From: Elusimicrobiota bacterium
GTDB lineage: Bacteria; Elusimicrobiota; Elusimicrobia; UBA1565
Length of the DNA: 61,244 nt
Direction of reading: 5' to 3'
Assembly: GCA_016196755.1 (NCBI GenBank)
Contig: JACPXC010000026.1
Coordinates: 1-61,244 of the forward strand
Position 1 is the first letter of the stretch. Each line of letters begins with the position of its first letter. Both the position numbers and the translations under genes were made by a program. Below, piece after piece: positions 52,623 through 59,992 of the stretch. The notes beneath the pieces are model-generated. The model was not told where the DNA came from and searched no databases. It was given only the letters and a program-made list of their open reading frames with translations.

Positions 52623-53381
52623 CTACTGGCCGAGATTCTTCATGACGGCCGTCGCCAGATCCATCGGAAGCGGGAAGAACAGCGTGGTGTTCTTCTCCCC
52701 CCCCAGGATCTGAGCGGTCTGCAGGAAGCGCAGCTGCATCCCCGCGGGCTGGGCGCTGAGGACGCCCGCCGCCTCGGCCAGCTTCTTGGAGGCCTGCAGC
52801 TCGCCCTCGGCGATGATCACCTTGGCGCGGCGCTCGCGCTCCGCCTCGGCCTGCTGGGCGATCGCCCTCTGCATCTGGTCCGGGATCACGACGTCCTTGA
52901 CCTCGACGGCGCTCACCTTGATCCCCCAGGAGTCGGTCTGCTGGTCGATGATCTGCTGCAGCCGGTGATTGACCTTGTCGCGCTCGCTGAGCAGCTCGTC
53001 GAGCTCGGCCTGTCCGACGACGCTGCGCAGGGTGGTCTGGGCGATCTGGGAGGTCGCTTGCATGAAGTTCTGGATCTGGTTGACGGCCTTCGCCGGGTCC
53101 AGGACCCGGAAATAGCAGACGGCGTTGACCTTGGCCGGGACGTTGTCGCGCGTGATCACGTCTTGGACCGGCACGTCGAGCGTGATGGTGCGCAGATCGA
53201 TCTTGACCATCTTGTCGATGCCGGGGATCAGGAGGATGAGGCCGGGGCCCTTGATCCCGATCATCCGTCCCAGCCGGAAGACCACGCCGCGCTCGTATTC
53301 CCGGAGGATGCGGATCGCCTGTCCGAGCAGGACGACCACCGCCAGGACGGCGGGCATGGCGACGCTAAGCGTTTCGGTCAT
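52623..53381 (-). CDS. slipin (SPFH/band 7 membrane protein)
   Basis: The 252-residue protein begins at ATG 53381 after GAGGAGG. It has an N-terminal membrane helix ([18 protein letters not shown]) and the SPFH domain of slipins: [76 protein letters not shown]. It forms membrane microdomain scaffolds. It follows the NfeD gene, and NfeD/slipin are a classic protease-scaffold pair. Confidence 0.93.
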   Translation of the reverse strand: MTETLSVAMPAVLAVVVLLGQAIRILREYERGVVFRLGRMIGIKGPGLILLIPGIDKMVKIDLRTITLDVPVQDVITRDNVPAKVNAVCYFRVLDPAKAVNQIQNFMQATSQIAQTTLRSVVGQAELDELLSERDKVNHRLQQIIDQQTDSWGIKVSAVEVKDVVIPDQMQRAIAQQAEAERERRAKVIIAEGELQASKKLAEAAGVLSAQPAGMQLRFLQTAQILGGEKNTTLFFPLPMDLATAVMKNLGQ

Positions 53382-54708
53382 GATGTGCCTCCTCGAGTCG
53401 TTCGACGTAGAGCGCATTGCCTTGGACGCCGCGCACCTTGACGCGCCCGCCCTTCCCGACCGGGGAGGAAGCTTCGGCGGTCCACAGCTCGCCGGCGACG
53501 AAGACCAGCCCGCGCGGGTCGAGCGGCTCGCGCGCCTCCCCGACGAGGCCGACGAGGGTCTCGACGCCGACGGCGGGCGGCAGCCGCCGGGTCTTGAGCA
53601 GCTTGGCCACGACCAGCGTGAAGAAGGCCCCGGTCGTCGCCACCAAGCCGCCTAGGACGCCCAAAGACAGGCGCAGATAGGCTTGGTCGGTGTCGAAGAG
53701 GAAGAAAGAGCCCAGCGCCAGTATGGTCAGGCCCCCTATCGAGAGCAGGCCGTAGGACGGTATCTGAAGCTCCAGGACCAGCAGGACGAGGCCCAGGAGC
53801 AGGAGCAGCAGGCCGGCGTAGTTGACCGGCAGGATGCTCAGCGAGTAGCCGGCCAGTATCAGGCTCGTCAAGCCCACGACCGCCCCGAATCCCACCCCTG
53901 GGCTGCTGAACTCGTAGATCAAGCCGTAGACGCCGATCATCAGGAAGAGCAGCGCGAGGTTCGGGTTGGCGATGACCTGCAGGATGCGGCGCAGGGGGCT
54001 CATCGGGAACTCCACGACCTCCGCCTTCGCGAGGGCCAGGCGCAGCCGGCGGCCGCCCTTGGAAAGGCGCCGCCCCTCCAGCTTCTCGAAGAGCTCCTTG
54101 CGGTCGCGGGCGAGGACATCCACGACCTTCTGCGCCAACGCCTCGTCGGCGGTCAGCGAGACGCTCTCCCGAACCGCCCGCTCGGCCCACTCGGCGTTGC
54201 GGCCCTTCTCGGCGGCGAGCACGCGGACGTAAGCCGCGGCGTCCGAGACGGCCTTCTCGCTCATGACCGAGCGCTCCTTCTCCGCGTCCTTGCCCGAGGA
54301 GCCCCCGCCGCCCACTCCGACCGGATGGGCCGCGCCGAGGTGGGTCCCCGGCGCCATGGCGGCCGCGTCCGAGGCAGCGAGGATGAAGACGCCCGCCGAG
54401 GTCGCCCGAGCGCCGGGCGGAGCGACATGGACGATGATCGGCAGCGGGCTGTTGAGCATGGCTTGGACGATCTCGCGGGTGGAATCGAGCAGTCCGCCCG
54501 GGGTATCGAGCTCGATGAGCACGGCCGCGGCGCCCTCGGCGCGGGCGTGCTCGATGCCGTCTTGGAGGTGCCGGCTCATGGGCGGGGTGATCGCCCCCCT
54601 GGCCTCCAGACGGACGACCTTCGCGGCCTCCGCGGCCGCGGCGGGTGCGCCCAGCAGCAGCGACAGGGCGGCGGCCTGAAGCAAGCCCTTCCAGTCCTTC
54701 TCGCTCAC
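53365..54708 (-). CDS. NfeD-family membrane serine protease (long form)
   Basis: The 447-residue protein starts at GTG (54708), preceded by AAGGAG, and has a signal peptide or N-terminal helix. The ClpP-like domain is [40 protein letters not shown] with the nucleophile Ser in GARATSAG, and the [20 protein letters not shown] segment. Four hydrophobic helices follow, then an OB-fold NfeD domain at the C-terminus ([20 protein letters not shown]). Long NfeD proteases cleave slipin C-termini, and the slipin gene overlaps by 17 bases. An extended ATG start was rejected because it lacks a Shine-Dalgarno sequence. Confidence 0.9.
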   Translation of the reverse strand: MSEKDWKGLLQAAALSLLLGAPAAAAEAAKVVRLEARGAITPPMSRHLQDGIEHARAEGAAAVLIELDTPGGLLDSTREIVQAMLNSPLPIIVHVAPPGARATSAGVFILAASDAAAMAPGTHLGAAHPVGVGGGGSSGKDAEKERSVMSEKAVSDAAAYVRVLAAEKGRNAEWAERAVRESVSLTADEALAQKVVDVLARDRKELFEKLEGRRLSKGGRRLRLALAKAEVVEFPMSPLRRILQVIANPNLALLFLMIGVYGLIYEFSSPGVGFGAVVGLTSLILAGYSLSILPVNYAGLLLLLLGLVLLVLELQIPSYGLLSIGGLTILALGSFFLFDTDQAYLRLSLGVLGGLVATTGAFFTLVVAKLLKTRRLPPAVGVETLVGLVGEAREPLDPRGLVFVAGELWTAEASSPVGKGGRVKVRGVQGNALYVERLEEAHHDRNA

Positions 54709-54970
54709 GGAGACTCCTTGGCTTCTATCATCGACGCGCAGGGAATCCTCGCTCATTGAGCGAGGCGCCTCCATGGAGGTGCCGTAACCTCTCTGTGACC
54801 GACGAGCGCGCCGTGAGATGACGGCGATGGCGGGTCCCTCTTGCGGATGAGCGTCATCAAACTTGAGTGCTAAAGAATTTTTTGCAGTTCGCGCAGTGCC
54901 AACGCCGGCCCCCGCGTACGATCGGGGAAAATCGCGGACCGGCGCTCGATTTCTCTTTCCGTTTCATTTT

Positions 54971-56295
54971 TCACCCTCCGGACGAATCGATCATCCGCCT
55001 GCGCGACCGCCAGGGATGAAACCCGTCAGCGCGAGGCACGAACCCTATCGCATCGGCTTCCAGTCTCTCCTCTTCCGCCTTCAGCGCCGCCTTTCGCTGT
55101 TCCTTAAGCTCGGCGACGCTATCCGCCAGATGGCTGTCCGTCGGCGTCCCACCTCGCTCAGGCCTTTCAGCAGAGCGTTGACGACGATCTCTTGGACATA
55201 GGACATCGAGAAACCGTGCGAGGCCTCCGCCGCCTCATCTAAGGCTTTGGCGGAGAAATGCTTCCCCCCCTTGCGTCCGAGCAGGAGGCGCCGCTGCTCG
55301 GGCATGGGAAGTGGGAAGCGCCAGATCCGGTCGAAACGGCTAGGCCGGTGCACCAGCGCGGGGTCGATCTTCTCCGGATGGTTGGAAGTGGCGATTACGA
55401 GGACTCCCTCGGAGGCCTTAAGTCCATCGAGCATGTTCAGGAAGTACGACATGCCCACATTGCGGCTATGGACGACGCGGTCGAGGTCCTCGATCATCAG
55501 GATCGCCGGCGCGATGCGCCGCGCCTGCTCGAACGCGGCGGACAGATCCTCATCGCCCAACCCCGCGGTGGCATGCAGCGCCACGAGCGAAACCTTGGCG
55601 GAGTTGGCTAAGGCTCTGAGCGTCTGGGTCTTGCCGCAGCCCGGCGGCCCGGTGAAGATGAAGCCCCGGCGATAGGACAGACCGAGCTCGATGTAGCGTT
55701 CGCGCGTCTTGGCGTCGAAAAAGGCCTCGACGTTCGATCGGATCTCCGAAGCGAGCCTGTCGGGGAGGATGACGTCCTCCCAAGAGACGTTGGGTACGGG
55801 GATGTCGTCTCCGTTGACGATGTGAATCCAACGATTCATGCCGCGTTGGCGCCCGTCGGCATACCGGCGCAGCGCCGCGTATAGACCGCGAAGCGCGGCG
55901 TTGGACTTCACCGCGGCCAGAATCATGTCATCGCTGCCCCCCTCCCCGCCTTGAACCCGCACCGCCAGGTGATGTATCGGCTCTCCCTCCCATTCAAGGT
56001 CCACCTCACCCGTCCAGCGGCGGGTGTCCAGCTCCTTCCGATCCCATTCCGAACCGATTTCTACGGCGTGGGAATTTCCCGGCTCGCCAGCCATGTCGGC
56101 GACCCTGACCTCATGATGCGTGTCGCGGCGCCTCACGGATCCGGGATGAGCGTCGCGCAGAAAATCCACGAGATAAGCCAGCCCGAGCTTCTCTTGCAGA
56201 CGGACGGAGATCGCATAGACCAGCCAGCCGTCCGCCTTGGGATGCTCAGCGGCGAACTTCCCCTTGAGCCACACTAGATATTCGGTCGGATTCAT
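54971..56295 (-). CDS. AAA+ ATPase (frameshifted near its 3' end)
   Basis: The protein has an N-terminal domain of about 185 residues, then the AAA module: Walker A FTGPPGCGKTQTL, Walker B AILMIEDLDRV, sensor 1 VIATSNHPEKI and an R-finger-like RPSRFDRIWRF. As written, translation ends at 55081 in GLSEVGRRRTAIW. The other frame continues after a shift in the GGG at 55147-55149 with TPTDSHLADSVAELKEQRKA and ALKAEEERLEADAIGF, ending at TGA 54971-54973, which looks like the authentic coiled-coil tail. One missing G restores it. It resembles BCS1-type AAA proteins of unknown role and diverges from the HTH gene. Confidence 0.78.
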
Positions 56296-56307
56296 GCGGT
56301 TCGTTTT

Positions 56308-56329
56308 AATGTTACTTCATTGTAACATT
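56308..56329. promoter_or_regulatory. perfect 8-bp inverted repeat operator (AATGTTAC/GTAACATT)
   Basis: AATGTTAC (56308-56315), six bases TTCATT, and GTAACATT (56322-56329) form a perfect inverted repeat 13 bases upstream of the AAA+ ATPase start. A third half-site GTAACAT (56390-56396) lies between the -10 and ATG of the divergent HTH gene. The HTH protein is the natural candidate binder. Confidence 0.65.
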
Positions 56330-56357
56330 CAATCCCGTTTCCGTCAAGACCTCTCGC

Positions 56358-56386
56358 TTGACATGACGCCGAACGGCGGTTACGAT
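56358..56386 (+). promoter_or_regulatory. sigma-70 promoter of the HTH gene
   Basis: TTGACA (56358-56363), exactly 17 bases, and TACGAT (56381-56386) precede the ATG at 56395 by eight bases, so the transcript is leaderless or nearly so. A GTAACAT half-site covers the start region. Confidence 0.65.
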
Positions 56387-56394
56387 CAAGTAAC

Positions 56395-56898
56395 ATGCGC
56401 CGAAAGCCGGATTGGGCGAAGACTCTAAGCGACCCCTTGAGCGGCGCCTCGCTGCTAACCGCCGGAGAAGCCGCGCACTACCTGAATTACCACCCCGTGT
56501 CGGTCCGACGACTGGTCGGCCAAGGCGACCTACGTCCCTATAAGACAGTCGGCCGGGCCCACCTTTTCATGCGCGAAGAGCTGGACCGCTTCAGATACGG
56601 CAGCGCCCGGGCCAAGGGCAAGGCGGGGGTCGAGCCTCTCCAGGCCCCCCCTGCGACGCCGTCGATGAGCCCGGAACTGAAGGCAGTGGTCACGGTGATG
56701 GTTAAGGGACGGGCAAGGGTCCACAAGCGACTGAAGGCCTTCCATTGGGAGGACATTCCGGCGCTGCGGGCCCAAGTGGACTCCCGGTACGGCAGGACGA
56801 CGTTTTGCATAACGATAGAGCTGCCGGATGGGTCCGGGTGCGAGCTGCGATTTCATCCGTCGGCCATGGAGGCGGAGCATTACGGGAAGCTCCGCTAG
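56395..56898 (+). CDS. HTH (excisionase/MerR-like) DNA-binding protein
   Basis: The 167-residue protein has a helix-turn-helix of the HTH_17/excisionase type: LLTAGEAAHYLNYHPVSVRR and LVGQGDLRPYKTVGRAHLFM (about 20-60). After a Pro/Ala linker a second domain (LKAVVTVMVKGRARVHKRLK and DSRYGRTTFCITIELPDGSG) may sense or bind a partner. It is transcribed divergently from the AAA+ ATPase across a region with GTAAC inverted repeats, so it probably regulates both genes. Its TAG and the TAG of the DUF1016 gene share CTAG. Confidence 0.82.
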   Translation: MRRKPDWAKTLSDPLSGASLLTAGEAAHYLNYHPVSVRRLVGQGDLRPYKTVGRAHLFMREELDRFRYGSARAKGKAGVEPLQAPPATPSMSPELKAVVTVMVKGRARVHKRLKAFHWEDIPALRAQVDSRYGRTTFCITIELPDGSGCELRFHPSAMEAEHYGKLR

Positions 56899-57962
56899 CC
56901 TGCACGGCGGCCGACTATTCGGCTGCCGAACTCCTCCTCCAACTCCCCCACCGTAGGCAAAGTCCCCTTGAGCTCCTCCGGCAGCGCCTTGGTCAGCCTG
57001 AAGGCTGAGACGCCTATCGGCCTGCGCGAGTCGCGCAACGCGTACTCGGCGACCAGCTTGTTCTTGGAGCGGCACAGGATGATGCCCAGCGTCGCCTTGT
57101 CGTCCGGATGCCTCATCAGGTCGTCGACCGCGGACAGATAAAAACTCATCTTCCCGGTGTACTCAGGCTTGAAGGGACCGTTTTTGAGTTCTATGACGAC
57201 ATAGCAGCGCAGCTTGAGGTTGTAGAAGAGCAGGTCGATGTAGAAGTCGTCGCCGCCAACCTCGAGGTGGACCTGCTGGCCGACGAAGGCGAAGCCGGCA
57301 CCCAGTTCCATCAGGAACTTGCGGACATGCTCGACCAAACCGCGCTCCAGTTCCTTTTCGCGAGCGTCTGCGGTCAATGTAAGAAAATCAAAGGTGTATG
57401 GGTCTTTGATGACCTGTTCGGCAAGATCAGACTGGAGCGGGGGCAGAGTCGCCTTGAAGTTGGTTACGGCCTTGCCCTGACGCCCATAGAGGCCGGATTC
57501 TATATGGTGGATGAGTATTGGCCGAGTCCAGCCATGCTCAATGCTCATCCTTGCGTACCAGAGGCGTTGATCGGAATCATCGAGTTTGTCCAATAACTCG
57601 CGGTTATGCCCCCACGGCAATTCCCCCACGGAGCGTGGGGGAATTGGGCCTAGGGCCGCCCAAGCCAGATAGAATGCACGCATGTAGCGGACGTTCGTCG
57701 GTGAAAATCCTCCTACTCCTGGGAAGCCTGCCTGCAAATCACGGGCAAGATGCTCTACGATGCCCTTTCCCCAACCATCGCTACGCTGCCGATCGACTAT
57801 CGATTTCCCGAGGTCCCAATACAACCGTATAAGCTCGCTGTTTGCCGAGAGCGAGGCCTTGATCTGCGCGGTCCTGATGCGAGCTTTGACCTGCTCGAGG
57901 AACTTCCGGTAACCAGCCGGAAGACTCAGGCCTTGGGAACCCATATCTACAAGTACGCTCAC
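56895..57962 (-). CDS. DUF1016 (YhcG-type) PDDEXK nuclease-like protein, copy 1
   Basis: The 355-residue protein has the N-terminal DUF1016 helical region (ELIRLYWDLGKSIVDRQRSDGWG and RDLQAGFPGVGGFSPTNVRYM), the motif ELPWGHNRELLDKL, and the C-terminal PDDEXK nuclease domain with DFYIDLLFYNLKLRCYVVIELK (acidic residues and E-x-K). YhcG-type proteins are found in defence contexts and with toxin-antitoxin systems. A 25-bp palindrome (57620-57644) encodes IPPRSVGEL just before LPWGHN. Starts at GTG; ATG at 57941 is an alternative. It is the first of two paralogues here. Confidence 0.88.
   Translation of the reverse strand: MSVLVDMGSQGLSLPAGYRKFLEQVKARIRTAQIKASLSANSELIRLYWDLGKSIVDRQRSDGWGKGIVEHLARDLQAGFPGVGGFSPTNVRYMRAFYLAWAALGPIPPRSVGELPWGHNRELLDKLDDSDQRLWYARMSIEHGWTRPILIHHIESGLYGRQGKAVTNFKATLPPLQSDLAEQVIKDPYTFDFLTLTADAREKELERGLVEHVRKFLMELGAGFAFVGQQVHLEVGGDDFYIDLLFYNLKLRCYVVIELKNGPFKPEYTGKMSFYLSAVDDLMRHPDDKATLGIILCRSKNKLVAEYALRDSRRPIGVSAFRLTKALPEELKGTLPTVGELEEEFGSRIVGRRAG
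57618..57646. repeat. palindrome P1, in-frame inside DUF1016 copy 1
   Basis: The core at 57620-57644 is a perfect 25-bp palindrome ATTC-N7-N3-N7'-GAAT; pairing extends one base on each side and one more to 13-bp arms. Inner arm on the minus strand: CCCCACG, loop CTC. Read on the coding strand it encodes IPPRSVGEL. Confidence 0.9.
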
Positions 57963-57983
57963 CCCCCCATTTTGGTTCCTTCC

Positions 57984-58010
57984 AATTCTGTCACAACCTG
58001 TGACAGAATT
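57984..58010. repeat. palindrome P2, upstream of DUF1016 copy 1
   Basis: The core 57985-58009 is ATTC-N7-N3-N7'-GAAT with 12-bp arms in total. The inner arm is TGTCACA on the minus strand with a GGT loop. It lies 22 bases upstream of the GTG at 57962. In the minus-strand phase shared by the other copies it would read ILSQVVTEL, but it is outside the annotated gene. Confidence 0.9.
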
Positions 58011-58043
58011 ATGAATTACCCTTTAAAAACATTACTTTCCGCA

Positions 58044-58070
58044 AATTCTCGCACAGGTTGTGCGAGAATT
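58044..58070. repeat. palindrome P3, between DUF1016 copy 1 and MATE
   Basis: The core 58045-58069 has the same architecture, with 12-bp arms. Inner arm TCGCACA on the minus strand, loop ACC. It starts exactly 60 bp after P2. In the minus-strand phase of the family it would read ILAQPVREF; no gene covers it. Confidence 0.9.
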
Positions 58071-58101
58071 GTGCAAGGGCCCTAGCCATCCGATACCTTC
58101 A

Positions 58102-58107
58102 TAAGAT
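58102..58107 (+). promoter_or_regulatory. -10 element, leaderless start
   Basis: TAAGAT ends six bases before the GTG at 58114; no Shine-Dalgarno sequence. Confidence 0.45.
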
Positions 58108-58113
58108 ATCCCC

Positions 58114-59448
58114 GTGAAGACCCTCCTGACCCTAGCCTGGCCCATCATCATCTCCCGCTCGGCCCAGGTGGTCATCGGCCTAGCCGACGCCCTGATGATC
58201 GCCCACCTGGGCGAGAGCGCCATGGCCGCCACGACCGCCGGCTCTTTGAACGCCGTGGCGGCGATGATCTTCCCGATGGGCATCGTCTTCATCGTCTCCT
58301 CCTTCTCCTCCCAGCTGACCGGCCGCGGGGACGCCGCCGGGGCGCGCCGCTACGGCTGCTACGGCCTGGCCACCTCTTTCCTGGCCCAGCTGGTGATGCT
58401 CCCCCTCCTCTGGCTGCTTCCGCACATCCTGGGCGCGCTCCACTACGCCCCTGAAGTGGAACGCCTGATGACGTCCTACCTCTCCATACGCCTGCTCTCC
58501 ACCGGCTTCGCGGTGGGCCTCGAGGCGTTGGCCGGCTATTTCGGCGGCCTGGGCGACACGGCCATCGGCATGCGGGCCAACATGGCGGCGATGGTCCTGA
58601 ACATCCTCTTCAACTGGCTGACGATCGACGGCCGCCTGGGCTTGCCTGCCATGGGCGTGCGCGGAGCGGCGCTGAGCAGCGCGCTGGCTACCTTCGGGGG
58701 CTTCTGCGTGATCCTGACGGCCTTCGCCCGCTCCGGCGGCCTGGCCTGGTCCGGGCTGCGCTGGGGCGAGTTCAAGCGCATGCTGGGTTTCGGCCTTCCC
58801 CTGGGCCTTAACTGGTCCTTCGAGTTCTACGCCTTCATCGCCTTCGTGAACATCGTGGTGGCCGGCTTAGGGACGAGCTCGCTGGCGGCGATGATGGCCG
58901 TCATCCAGATCAACTCGGTGGCCTTCATGCCGGCCTTCGGGCTGGCCAGCGCGGGCTCCATCTTGGTGGGGCAGAGGATCGGCGCCGGTAATAAAGACGC
59001 CGTCCCTGGGATCGTGAAGACGACCTTTACCGCGGCCGGCGGCTGGATGGGGCTGGCGGCGCTGGTTTATCTGGCCTTCCCTTCCTTGCTGCTCAGACCT
59101 TTCGTTTCGCCGGATACGGACGGCTCATTCTTGCGGGTGGGCGTGGGGATGCTGATGATGTCGGCGTTATGGCAGGCGTTCGACGCGGGCGGCATGACGC
59201 TGACGGAGGCGCTGAGGGCGGCGGGGGATACGGCGTTTCCGATGTGGGCTCGAGCGGGGTTGGCTTGGGGGTTCTTTTTGCCGGGGAGCTGGATCGGGGT
59301 GAGGTGGTTGGGCGGGGATGAGACGACGGCGATGGCGTTTTTGCTGGCGTATCTGGGGTTGTTGGCCATCGCGCTTTTCATCCGGTTCAGGAGCGGGGCG
59401 TGGCGGAAGATCGAGCTTGTCGAGGAGCCGTTGGTTCCTACCGCTTAG
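58114..59448 (+). CDS. MATE-family multidrug/Na+ antiporter
   Basis: The 444-residue protein has about 12 membrane helices in two bundles with MATE signatures: AWPIIISRSAQVVIGLADAL, LGESAMAATTAGSLNAV, and AFGLASAGSILVGQRIGAGN in the second half. The start is GTG with no Shine-Dalgarno sequence. The base composition of its last third shifts to G-rich runs (GGGG and CGGGG) unlike the C-rich first two thirds, although the frame is intact. It lies between the two DUF1016 genes. Confidence 0.9.
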   Translation: MKTLLTLAWPIIISRSAQVVIGLADALMIAHLGESAMAATTAGSLNAVAAMIFPMGIVFIVSSFSSQLTGRGDAAGARRYGCYGLATSFLAQLVMLPLLWLLPHILGALHYAPEVERLMTSYLSIRLLSTGFAVGLEALAGYFGGLGDTAIGMRANMAAMVLNILFNWLTIDGRLGLPAMGVRGAALSSALATFGGFCVILTAFARSGGLAWSGLRWGEFKRMLGFGLPLGLNWSFEFYAFIAFVNIVVAGLGTSSLAAMMAVIQINSVAFMPAFGLASAGSILVGQRIGAGNKDAVPGIVKTTFTAAGGWMGLAALVYLAFPSLLLRPFVSPDTDGSFLRVGVGMLMMSALWQAFDAGGMTLTEALRAAGDTAFPMWARAGLAWGFFLPGSWIGVRWLGGDETTAMAFLLAYLGLLAIALFIRFRSGAWRKIELVEEPLVPTA

Positions 59449-59533
59449 TCAGACAGAACATCAGCAGGCGCCAGAAGCCGCTCAACACGACGTGGCGCTG
59501 GTGGACGATCTGGCCGGCCGGGATGTTTCTCAT
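59438..59533 (-). CDS. 31-residue small protein (possible)
   Basis: An ATG at 59533 with GAGGAGAG nine bases upstream opens a 31-codon frame (RNIPAGQIVHQRHVVLSGFW, then RLLMFCLTKR) that overlaps the last 11 bases of the MATE gene. A hydrophobic patch near the end is possible membrane or peptide-binding sequence. The good Shine-Dalgarno sequence is the main evidence. Confidence 0.4.
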   Translation of the reverse strand: MRNIPAGQIVHQRHVVLSGFWRLLMFCLTKR

Positions 59534-59544
59534 TTCACTCTCCT

Positions 59545-59922
59545 CTAAATACGCTTGATGGTCATCATCGGGGTCCCGTCGGCCGCCCGGGTGAATCTCC
59601 GGACCTCGGGTGAGGCGAAGACGTCGATGAGCCTGTCCTGCAGTCCGGGATGGCGGGCGATGGCCGCGGCGAGCTCGACGCCCTCCGGCTCGCCGAACTC
59701 GGCCAGCAGGCGCCGCATGCGCGCTTGAGAGTCGCCGACGGTGCGGGAGAGGGCGCGCTTCTCGAAGTCGGTGAGGATGGGCTGGCGGGCGACGCGCTGG
59801 AGCTCGACTGTCCGCGCGGCTTTTTGCGAAATGGGCGCCGAGGGGGCGGGCGGCGGCACCGGCCGGTTTCCCTGCGCTCTCACGAACAACCCCGCCGCCA
59901 GCGCCAGCATCAAGAGCTTCAT
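59545..59922 (-). CDS. small exported protein
   Basis: The 125-residue protein has a signal peptide (MKLLMLALAAGLFVRAQ) and then a Pro-rich stretch (PVPPPAPSAPIS) followed by a helical domain (ARQPILTDFEKRALSRTVGD, RRLLAEFGEPEGVELAAAIA). Family unknown. It is the first gene upstream of the 31-residue frame on the same strand. Confidence 0.68.
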   Translation of the reverse strand: MKLLMLALAAGLFVRAQGNRPVPPPAPSAPISQKAARTVELQRVARQPILTDFEKRALSRTVGDSQARMRRLLAEFGEPEGVELAAAIARHPGLQDRLIDVFASPEVRRFTRAADGTPMMTIKRI

Positions 59923-59992
59923 TGTTCCCTCCCGTCATCAGAAGCATGACGGGCGGGGTTCACCCGGGGTTCACGGGGACCTCAACGGAGGC

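Noticed and set aside
57984-58070. CRISPR array
   Set aside because: Only two units 60 bp apart, and their sequences differ; each is a palindrome, and no cas genes are present.
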